A stretch of DNA of 64,000 nt, from NCBI RefSeq assembly GCF_008329985.2, contig NZ_CP038437.2, positions 2,108,001 through 2,172,000 on the forward strand. Reading direction: 5' to 3'. Positions 53,567-61,426 of the stretch are shown here, one piece after another. Each line of letters begins with the position of its first letter. The first letter of the stretch is position 1. The notes beneath the pieces are model-generated. The model was given only the letters and a program-made list of their open reading frames with translations, was not told the origin of the DNA and ran no database searches. This DNA comes from Halomonas binhaiensis. GTDB lineage: Bacteria; Pseudomonadota; Gammaproteobacteria; Pseudomonadales; Halomonadaceae. The translations under genes and the position numbers were made by a program.

Positions 53567-55537
53567 ATGCAGTTGCTTCAATCCGCGCATGTACATCATG
53601 CGCGCAGGCTTTCTCATGTCCAATTACAGACATTCGGCAGAGATCGGGTAACAGTTTCGAGAAAAATCATTGATGGCAGCCGCCCCTGGCTACTTCCTTC
53701 CTGCCTGTTGTTGGCAGCATTTCCTGCCGAGGCCATCGAGCGAAATTTCGGAGAAGTCGAGGTGACGCTGTCAGGCTCGTTGAGTGCCGGGGCAATATGG
53801 AGCGCCGAGTCCGCCGACAAGAGTTATGTCTTTCAGGGGAATGCAGACGCAGCTGGCTTGAATGGCAGCGGCTATAACCCCGTCGGAGGGCGCAATAATG
53901 ATGATGGGCGCGCCAACTACGCGGACCGTGAGCTGACCTCGACGCCAATCATCTTCACGACTCAGCTTGATCTGGAGTACCGCAACGTCGGAGCGCGTAT
54001 TGCCGGCAAGGCCTGGTACGACCTGTATCAGGAACATCACGAAGTGCCCTTCGGAAGTCTGGCCAATGGCTATGCCAGCAACGAGCCTCTGGACGACAGT
54101 CGCTATGATCGGGAGTCACGATTCAAGGGCGCGACCTTCACCGAGGTATACGCCTATGGCAATTTCGATGTGGCCGATCATGACGTGAAGGTAACCCTGG
54201 GCGACCAGTATCTGCCTTGGGGAGAGAGCAAGTTCTTCGTCAACGGCATCAATACCATCAACCCCTATCGTCCGGCGGCACTTCGCATGCCGGGAGACAA
54301 TCTGCGTCTGCCGACAACGTTGCTCAGCGCAGAATTCGAACTGACCAACAAGTGGCAGTTGGGAGCCTTCTATCAGTTGGATTGGGACAGCACGGTGCTC
54401 GATGGCTGTGGTACCGCGTTCAGTACCCACGACTATGTGTCTGGAGGCTGTAAAGGGGCTGTCATCGGCAGTGGGGCTGTACCCAGCGACGTGAATGATC
54501 CCTATGGTTATCACAATGGGTTGATGATCGAGCGAGCGGGTGACAATACGCCGAGTGACATGGGGCAGTTTGGGTTGAGTCTCGGATATCACCCCAGCGA
54601 AGACACCGCGATAACCGCCTACGCCATGAATATCCACTCGCGCCGGCCTTACGCCAGCGTCATCTCGGGGGGATATACCGGCCCCGACGACAATGGCCTT
54701 TCGCCGGGCTGGCGCCCACCGACAGACTCAAGTTACGACCCGGACCTCAACGCGAAGTACTTCGCTGATTATCCAGAGGATATTCAGATATTCGGGCTGG
54801 GTCTCCACACCAGGTTTGGTCAGGCCACACGGGTCTTTGGTGAATACAGCTTTCGCCATGACCAGCCGCTGCAACTGGCCACCTCTGACCTGATCGCCGC
54901 CTTCGCCCGGGATCCAGAGCGGCTTTCCAATGTTATCGGCGAAGACATCACGCTGGCCGATGGGGCCAGGTCAACGGCACCGGGAGACACCTTCAATGGC
55001 TACGACCGCTATGACGTCTCGCAACTGACCTTCGGCGCCATTCAACCGATACCCAACGTACTCGGTTCCAAGGCGCTGGTGCTGGTGGGCGAGGTCGGCA
55101 TGAAGTACGTCCACGACCTGGCAGATCTCGAAGACCGTCGTTATACCAAGGGCGACCGTTTCGGGACCGATCTGGCGCAGGGCAACGAGATGGGTTGTGC
55201 CATCGCCACACCCAACCCGGATTACACCGGCCGAGGATGTTCCAGTGACGGTTATGCAAGCGACTTCTCCTGGGGCTACCGCCTGCGCGGTCAACTGATC
55301 TATCCCGATGTCGTGCCAGGTCTGACGCTGACGCCCTATGTCATGTTCGGTCATGACGTATCCGGCTGGTCCTACGATGCCAATTTTGCTGAAGACCGCT
55401 TGTTCGGAAGTGTGGGGCTCAAGGCCGACTACCAGGATCGCTACTTCGCCGAAGTTTTATGGGCGGGCAGTGGCAACACGGATTATGCCGATACCGATTT
55501 CGACTTCATCACCGCAGCGGCCGGCTTGAAGTTCTGA
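53567..55537 (+). CDS. DUF1302 outer-membrane protein
   Basis: The 656-residue protein has a long basic N-region and a signal helix (PWLLPSCLLLAAFPAEA), then a beta-rich body of DUF1302 (IERNFGEVEVTLSGSLSAGA, ending TDFDFITAAAGLKF). DUF1302 proteins are predicted outer-membrane barrels linked to uptake of hydrophobic substrates. Directly upstream of an alkylsulfatase, it is likely to import or bind alkyl sulfates. GAGGAC precedes the ATG. Confidence 0.85.
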   Translation: MQLLQSAHVHHARRLSHVQLQTFGRDRVTVSRKIIDGSRPWLLPSCLLLAAFPAEAIERNFGEVEVTLSGSLSAGAIWSAESADKSYVFQGNADAAGLNGSGYNPVGGRNNDDGRANYADRELTSTPIIFTTQLDLEYRNVGARIAGKAWYDLYQEHHEVPFGSLANGYASNEPLDDSRYDRESRFKGATFTEVYAYGNFDVADHDVKVTLGDQYLPWGESKFFVNGINTINPYRPAALRMPGDNLRLPTTLLSAEFELTNKWQLGAFYQLDWDSTVLDGCGTAFSTHDYVSGGCKGAVIGSGAVPSDVNDPYGYHNGLMIERAGDNTPSDMGQFGLSLGYHPSEDTAITAYAMNIHSRRPYASVISGGYTGPDDNGLSPGWRPPTDSSYDPDLNAKYFADYPEDIQIFGLGLHTRFGQATRVFGEYSFRHDQPLQLATSDLIAAFARDPERLSNVIGEDITLADGARSTAPGDTFNGYDRYDVSQLTFGAIQPIPNVLGSKALVLVGEVGMKYVHDLADLEDRRYTKGDRFGTDLAQGNEMGCAIATPNPDYTGRGCSSDGYASDFSWGYRLRGQLIYPDVVPGLTLTPYVMFGHDVSGWSYDANFAEDRLFGSVGLKADYQDRYFAEVLWAGSGNTDYADTDFDFITAAAGLKF

Positions 55538-55564
55538 CAACAACCATAACGACGAGGAAACGCC

Positions 55565-57601
55565 ATGACTCGACTTCCCTTTGCTGCTCTTCCTTTTACC
55601 GCTTCGTTGCTGGCTGCAGCGATTGCCCTGGGCAGCAGCAGTCTGTGCTGGGCTGAGCACAACGAGGCCATTACGCCGAAACCGGCTACTGCCGCCACTC
55701 AAGCGGCCAATGCGGCGGTGCTCAAGGAACTGGATTTTGCCGATCGCAGTGACTTCGAGAACGCTCAACGTGGGCTGATCAAGGCCACCCCGGATCTGGT
55801 GGTCAAGGATGCCGATGGCAGGGTGGTATGGGATGTATCGGTGTATCAGGAGTTCCTGCAGGGGGATGCGCCGGATACCGTAAACCCCAGCCTGTGGCGT
55901 CTGGCACAGCTCAACAACACACCAGGCCTGTACGAGGTCACGGATGGCATCTATCAGGTTCGCGGCTTTGACCTCGCGACCATGACCGTCGTTCGTGGCG
56001 ATACGGGCTGGATCGTCATCGATCCCTTGACCACGGCGGAACCGTCAAAGGCCGCCATGGAACTGGTCAATAGTGAACTGGGTGAGCGCCCGGTCACTGC
56101 GATCATCTATACGCACTCCCATGCCGATCACTTTGCCGGTGTGAGAGGCGTCGTCTCTCGGGAACAGGTGGCGGCAGGAGATGTCCGTGTCATCGGGCCG
56201 GAGCATATGACCGAGCATGTCGCCAGCGAGTCGGTATTGCTGGGTAATGTAATGAGTCGGCGTTCCCAGTACATGTTTGGCTTCGGGTTGCCGCGCAATG
56301 CTCAGCAGCAAGTGGACGCGGGCCTGGGCAAGGGAGTCTCCAACGGGACTTTCACCTTTATCGAGCCGACCGAAGAGATCGCTGAGACCGGCCAGACCTT
56401 GACGGTCGATGGGGTCGATATCGAGTTTCTGATGGCGCCGGGCACCGAGGCTGATGCGGAGATGGTGTTCTACTTCCCGGAGCAGCGTGCGTTGCTGGCC
56501 GCAGAGATTCTCAATGCTTCGCTGCACAACATTCTCACGCCTCGCGGGGCGAAGATTCGCGACGCTCTGGTCTGGTCGCGAGCGCTGGATGAGGTACTGC
56601 AGCATTTCGGTGATCGTACCGATGTGGTGCTGACCTCGCATTACTGGCCGCGCTGGGGACAGGAAGAGGTGCGCGACTACATCGAGAAGCAGCGCGATAT
56701 GCTCAAGTATCTCCACGATCAGACGCTGAGATTGGCCAACCTGGGCTACAAGCGTGACGAGATCGCCGAAGCCATCGAAATCCCCGACAGCCTCGCCAAC
56801 GAGTGGTTCAACCGCGGCTATTACGGCACCATCGAGCACAATGTAAAAGGTATCTATCAGCGTTACCTGGGCTTCTGGAGTGGCAACCCAGCCACCCTGG
56901 ACCCGCTGCCCGAACAGACCGCCGGTGAGCGCTATGTCGATGCCATGGGCGGTGCCGAGGCGGTAATGAAAATGGGCCAGACAGCTTTCGATGAAGGGGA
57001 TTACCGCTGGGGCGCCATGCTGATGAACCATCTGGTGATGGCACAGCCGGACAACCAGTCGGCCCGTGAGCTTCAGGCGGATATCTTCGAGCAACTGGGC
57101 TATCAGGCGGAGTCCGCTCCGTGGCGCAATATCTACCTGACCGGTGCCCGGGAACTGAGAAATGGCTTCGACCCCGCGAGTGTGGTGACAACGGCCTCAC
57201 CGGATATCCTTGCGGTGCTACCCATCGAGCAGATCTTCGACCTGCTGGCAGTGCGCCTTAATGGCCCGAAGGCTGATGGACTGGAACTGGATATCGACTG
57301 GCACTTCACCGGAGATGAGCCGCAGGAGTTCCGCATGAGTCTGGACAATTCGGTACTGCGTTATCGCAATGGTATTGATGAAGGCGCCGAGGAGCCCGAT
57401 CTCAGCCTGACCCTGAGCCGGGACGTGCTCAACCGGGTGCTGTTGCAGCAGACCAGCCTGGGTGCCGAGATCGAGGCCGGTAATGTGACCACTGAAGGTG
57501 ATGTTCAGATACTGGGCCAACTGTTCTCACTGCTGGACAACTTCAACCCGACTTTCCCTATCGCCACCTCCGCAGTGCCTGCCGAGGAAAACGACGGCTG
57601 A
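55565..57601 (+). CDS. alkylsulfatase, SdsA/YjcS-like metallo-beta-lactamase fold
   Basis: The 678-residue enzyme has a Sec signal peptide (FTASLLAAAIALGSSSLCWA), the zinc-binding THSHADHFAG motif near residue 183, an alkylsulfatase dimerisation domain and a C-terminal SCP-2-like domain that recruits hydrophobic substrates. It should hydrolyse primary or secondary alkyl sulfates such as SDS in the periplasm. It lies 27 bases after the DUF1302 gene; a terminator follows. Confidence 0.92.
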   Translation: MTRLPFAALPFTASLLAAAIALGSSSLCWAEHNEAITPKPATAATQAANAAVLKELDFADRSDFENAQRGLIKATPDLVVKDADGRVVWDVSVYQEFLQGDAPDTVNPSLWRLAQLNNTPGLYEVTDGIYQVRGFDLATMTVVRGDTGWIVIDPLTTAEPSKAAMELVNSELGERPVTAIIYTHSHADHFAGVRGVVSREQVAAGDVRVIGPEHMTEHVASESVLLGNVMSRRSQYMFGFGLPRNAQQQVDAGLGKGVSNGTFTFIEPTEEIAETGQTLTVDGVDIEFLMAPGTEADAEMVFYFPEQRALLAAEILNASLHNILTPRGAKIRDALVWSRALDEVLQHFGDRTDVVLTSHYWPRWGQEEVRDYIEKQRDMLKYLHDQTLRLANLGYKRDEIAEAIEIPDSLANEWFNRGYYGTIEHNVKGIYQRYLGFWSGNPATLDPLPEQTAGERYVDAMGGAEAVMKMGQTAFDEGDYRWGAMLMNHLVMAQPDNQSARELQADIFEQLGYQAESAPWRNIYLTGARELRNGFDPASVVTTASPDILAVLPIEQIFDLLAVRLNGPKADGLELDIDWHFTGDEPQEFRMSLDNSVLRYRNGIDEGAEEPDLSLTLSRDVLNRVLLQQTSLGAEIEAGNVTTEGDVQILGQLFSLLDNFNPTFPIATSAVPAEENDG

Positions 57602-57651
57602 GACTACCGCTTCGGTATGGTCAGACAGATTCGGTGTGGTCAGAATGCAAG

Positions 57652-57680
57652 GAAGCCTCGTAGAAGATCTACGAGGCTTC
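57652..57680 (+). terminator. terminator after the alkylsulfatase gene
   Basis: GAAGCCTCGTAG-aagat-CTACGAGGCTTC is a perfect 12-bp stem, followed by TGTGCTTTATGCTTT, 50 bases after the stop. Confidence 0.75.
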
Positions 57681-57782
57681 TGTGCTTTATGCTTTAAGCC
57701 TGTGGTCTAAGTCTTTATGGCCCAAGTCGTGATAGCGGTGTCGTCCAAGTCGCGCCGTATGCTGAGCGCGAAGGGACAAGCG

Positions 57783-58316
57783 TCAGGCGAGGGCAACTTC
57801 TGCTTTGGCGGCCTCTCTGGCTTCACGCTGGCGACGCAGGAACATCGGCTCGGGGTTGTCGACAGACACCTGATAATGGCGGCTGAAGATATTCAGCGAG
57901 TTCAAGGCGTCCTCGACGATCTGGTCTTCCCGCAGAGAGAAAGCGTTGATGCCACAGCGCGACATCCAGAACAGCTGATCGATCAGCACATCGCCCACCG
58001 CACGAATCTCGCCGGTGTAGCCATGACGTTCGCGCAGTACGCGTGCCAGGGAATAGCCGCGGCCATCGGTGAACTTGGGGAAGTCCACGGCGATCAACGG
58101 GGCTTCCTTCAATGCGGCCACGGTAGCGCTGTCCAGCTCGGTGTCGCTGGGCAGCCACGGTGCGATGGAGGAGCGGTCCTCGGCGCCCAGCCATACATCC
58201 AGGCGTACAAGTGCCCGTGCATTGGCTGGTACGGACTCCTCGTCATGACGAACCCATTCGTCCTGGGCCAGTTGGCGGTCCTTGATCAGCGGGCGTTGTG
58301 TCGTCTGCTCAGGCAT
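57783..58316 (-). CDS. DUF934 protein, sulfite-reductase partner
   Basis: The 177-residue protein (APLIAVDFPKFTDGRGYSLA, HGYTGEIRAVGDVLIDQLFW, MSRCGINAFSLR) matches DUF934, found next to cysI in many bacteria. It probably helps assimilatory sulfite reduction; the exact role is open. Start at 58316 overlaps the cysI stop by 8 bases. Confidence 0.9.
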   Translation of the reverse strand: MPEQTTQRPLIKDRQLAQDEWVRHDEESVPANARALVRLDVWLGAEDRSSIAPWLPSDTELDSATVAALKEAPLIAVDFPKFTDGRGYSLARVLRERHGYTGEIRAVGDVLIDQLFWMSRCGINAFSLREDQIVEDALNSLNIFSRHYQVSVDNPEPMFLRRQREAREAAKAEVALA

Positions 58317-59961
58317 AGACGTACTCCTTGAACGGTTTGAGACCGATACGGCGATAGGTGTCGATGAAGGTTTCGTCATCCTGGCGAGACTTCACGTAGA
58401 CCTGCAGCACCTTGTCGATGACGCTGGGCACATCCTCACGGAAGAAAGAGGGGCCGAGGATCTTGCCCAGGGAAGAGTCATTGCCCTGGCTGCCTCCCAG
58501 CGAGATCTGGTAATACTCTTCGCCCTTCTTGTCGACGCCAAGAATGCCGATATTGCCGACGTGGTGATGGCCACAGGCGTTCATGCAGCCAGAGATGTTC
58601 AGATCCAGCGGGCCAAGATCATACAGGAAGTCCAGGTTGTCGAAGCGTTCCTGGATGGCCTGGGCGACTGGAATGGACTTGGCATTGGCCAAGGCACAGT
58701 AATCACCGCCAGGGCAGCAGATCAGATCCGCCAGGGTGCCGACAGTGGGGTTGGCCAGGCCGAGTGCTTCAAGGCGTTGCCACAGTTCCTCGATGCGATC
58801 GACAGAAACGTCGGTCAATACCAGGTTCTGTTCATGGGTCACGCGCAGCTCGCCGAAGCTGTACTCATCGGCCAGGTCGGCGATGTCATGCATCTGCTGG
58901 GAAGTCACGTCACCAGGAGACTGGCCAGCACGCTTGAGAGACAGTGTCACCGCCTTGTAGCCACGTACCTTATGGTCAGTGACGTTGTTGGTCACGAAGC
59001 GGGCGAAAGCACGATTGCTGCCGCGCAGTGCCTCATAGGCTTCGATGGCAGTTGCGTCGATGTCACGACGGGGCGGCTCGACGAAGTGTGCCGCCATATC
59101 GTCGATGGCCTGCTGGTTGAGGGTCTGAGGGCCATCCTTGAGATGCGTCCACTCTTCCTCGACCCGGCGGCGCATTTCGTCGATACCCAGTGCCTTGGTC
59201 AGGATCTTGATGCGAGCCTTGAACTTGTTGTCCCGGCGGCCGAACTGGTTGTAAACCCGCAGAATGGCTTCCAGGTAAGTCAGCAGGTGCTGCCAGGGCA
59301 GATCTTCGCAGATCACGTCACCGATCATCGGTGTGCGACCCAGGCCTCCGCCGACCAGTACCTTGACGCGGATGTCACCATCCTCGTTGCGCCAGAAACG
59401 CAGGCCTACATCATGCACCTGGATGGCAGCACGGTCCTCGCTGGCGCCTGTCACAGCAATCTTGAACTTGCGTGGCAGGTAATAGAATTCCGGATGGAAG
59501 GTGGACCATTGGCGGACCAGCTCGCACCACGGACGCGGATCGACTTCTTCATCGGCGGCAATGCCGGAGAACTGATCGGTCGTGGTGTTGCGGATGTCGT
59601 TACCGCTGGTCTGGATGGCATGCATCTGTACGCTGGCAAGCTCGGCGAGCATGTCAGGGACATCCTCGAGCTTCGGCCAGTTCAGTTGCAAGTTGGTGCG
59701 CGTAGTGAAGTGGCCGTAGCCACGGTCGTAGCGAGCGGCAATGTCGCCCAGCTTACGCAGCTGATAGGACGCCAGCATCCCGTAGGGAATGGCAATGCGC
59801 AGCATGGGCGCATAGCGTTGCACGTACAGCCCGTTCTGCACCCGCAGCGGGAGGAATTCCTCTTCGCTGATCTTGCCTTCAAGATAGCGGCGCATCTGGT
59901 CGCGAAACTGCTCTACGCGTTCGTTAACCAGGGTTTGATCGTGATTGTCGTAACGGTACAT
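58309..59961 (-). CDS. cysI: sulfite reductase hemoprotein (siroheme, 4Fe-4S)
   Basis: The 550-residue enzyme has two ferredoxin-like/siroheme repeats (GYGHFTTRTNLQLNWPKLED, RVTHEQNLVLTDV) and the cluster ligands CCPGGDYC near residue 418 and GCMNACG near 460 (CX5C..CX3C). It reduces sulfite to sulfide for cysteine synthesis. No flavoprotein cysJ is nearby, so reduced ferredoxin is a likely donor. Coupled to the DUF934 gene. Confidence 0.93.
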   Translation of the reverse strand: MYRYDNHDQTLVNERVEQFRDQMRRYLEGKISEEEFLPLRVQNGLYVQRYAPMLRIAIPYGMLASYQLRKLGDIAARYDRGYGHFTTRTNLQLNWPKLEDVPDMLAELASVQMHAIQTSGNDIRNTTTDQFSGIAADEEVDPRPWCELVRQWSTFHPEFYYLPRKFKIAVTGASEDRAAIQVHDVGLRFWRNEDGDIRVKVLVGGGLGRTPMIGDVICEDLPWQHLLTYLEAILRVYNQFGRRDNKFKARIKILTKALGIDEMRRRVEEEWTHLKDGPQTLNQQAIDDMAAHFVEPPRRDIDATAIEAYEALRGSNRAFARFVTNNVTDHKVRGYKAVTLSLKRAGQSPGDVTSQQMHDIADLADEYSFGELRVTHEQNLVLTDVSVDRIEELWQRLEALGLANPTVGTLADLICCPGGDYCALANAKSIPVAQAIQERFDNLDFLYDLGPLDLNISGCMNACGHHHVGNIGILGVDKKGEEYYQISLGGSQGNDSSLGKILGPSFFREDVPSVIDKVLQVYVKSRQDDETFIDTYRRIGLKPFKEYVYA

Positions 59962-60079
59962 TCAGCGCCTTCCTGCAGCAGCATGAAAACATGGGAAGAT
60001 TGCGGCTACCTTACCTCGCCGCCTTTATTCTATAAAAGAATAAATATTCATAGTCCGTGAGCAAAAAGTAATTAGGCGT

Positions 60080-61417
60080 TCATATCATCAGTGCTTGCCA
60101 TCGACGACGTTGCCAAATCAGCACGAACATCAGGGAATTCAGTGCCCGATAGCCTAACTGAGTCCACCAGACACCGGCCAGCCCGAATTCAAGATGGAGG
60201 CCGAACCACCAGGCCAGGGGAAGGAATATCAACCATTGGGTGGACAGGGTCAGCAGCATCACGGTTCGATTGGCTCCTGCCCCGAGCAGAGCCTGGGTAA
60301 ACACCAGGGCGGCGGCATCGAGAACGATCATCACCGCGCTCAAGCGCAGTGGCATGACGCCAAGTGCGACAAGCTGGGGATCGTGCAGGAAAAGACTCAG
60401 GACGGCTTCAGGAAAGATCAGCATTGGCAGTGCCAGGGCGGCCAGGCACATCCAGGCCATGCGCACGACATCCCATCCCCAGCGGTGGGCGGCGTCAGGG
60501 GTGTCACGCCCAAGTGCTTCTCCGACCAGGCTCATGGCGGCCATTCCCAGGCCAACACCAGGGAGGATCAGCAACAGTGACAGGTTGACCAGTACATGGC
60601 CTACCGCCACGCTGGCCGTATCCACCTGGCTGAGAATCCAGAACAGCACCGCATAGCCGGCGGCAAACCAACATTGCTGAAAAGAATGAGGAATCGCCAG
60701 GCGCAGGGTCATGGCCAGGGTATGAAACTGAGGCCAGTTGTTGGCGAAGCCCTCGGTATGACGAGCGCTGTAGAAGGCCCACATGCAAAGCCCGGCAAAC
60801 AATGAAAGGGTGGTGCCAAGGCCGGCGCCGCTAGCCCCCATGGCGGGCAGCCCCCAGAAGCCGAAGATCAGCCCGACGCTCGAGATCAGGTTGATCACGT
60901 GCATGGTCAGAATGATGCGCAGATAGATGCCTGTGCGCTGCACGCCATTCCAGTAGCCGCGAAAACAGTGGATCAACGCCACTGGCAGCAATGACAGGAC
61001 ACGCCAGCGGAAATAATCGACGGCCACTGCCTCGATGGCAGGATCGTCATTGATCAGCCTGATGATGTCGGGGGCCCGCCATAGGCACAGCAGTGTCAAT
61101 GGTATGGCAACACCCACGGCAATCATCAATCCGGCGTGCAGGGCCTCACTTGGGCAGCGCTCAGCGCCTTCTCCACTGCGGCGGGCGACCTGAGCCTGGA
61201 CTGCAGAGGACAGACCGAAGACACAGGCGCACACCATGAAGATGGCATAACCGCCAATGCCGACAGCAGCCAGTTCTGTTTGACCCAGCAGGCCGACCAG
61301 GGCCGCATCGACCAGATTCAGCAGACTCTGGGTCAGCATGCCGGCCATGATCGGCAGGGCCAGGCGCAGGATCAGGCGCTGGCGTTGTGTATCAGGTAAC
61401 AGGCTAAGTTCCAGCAC
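60080..61417 (-). CDS. MATE-family efflux transporter
   Basis: The 445-residue membrane protein has 12 predicted helices and MATE patterns (RLALPIMAGMLTQSLLNLVD near the N-terminus, GLGTTLSLFAGLCMWAF mid-protein). It likely exports cationic compounds by Na+ or H+ antiport; a Na+-coupled type would suit a halophile. It ends the run after metH, starting 9 bases from its stop. Confidence 0.9.
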   Translation of the reverse strand: MLELSLLPDTQRQRLILRLALPIMAGMLTQSLLNLVDAALVGLLGQTELAAVGIGGYAIFMVCACVFGLSSAVQAQVARRSGEGAERCPSEALHAGLMIAVGVAIPLTLLCLWRAPDIIRLINDDPAIEAVAVDYFRWRVLSLLPVALIHCFRGYWNGVQRTGIYLRIILTMHVINLISSVGLIFGFWGLPAMGASGAGLGTTLSLFAGLCMWAFYSARHTEGFANNWPQFHTLAMTLRLAIPHSFQQCWFAAGYAVLFWILSQVDTASVAVGHVLVNLSLLLILPGVGLGMAAMSLVGEALGRDTPDAAHRWGWDVVRMAWMCLAALALPMLIFPEAVLSLFLHDPQLVALGVMPLRLSAVMIVLDAAALVFTQALLGAGANRTVMLLTLSTQWLIFLPLAWWFGLHLEFGLAGVWWTQLGYRALNSLMFVLIWQRRRWQALMI

Positions 61418-61426
61418 GTTATTCGA

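Noticed and set aside
58282..60060. 592-codon plus-strand frame opposite cysI
   Set aside because: Shadow caused by the codon bias of cysI; the residues have no recognisable domain.
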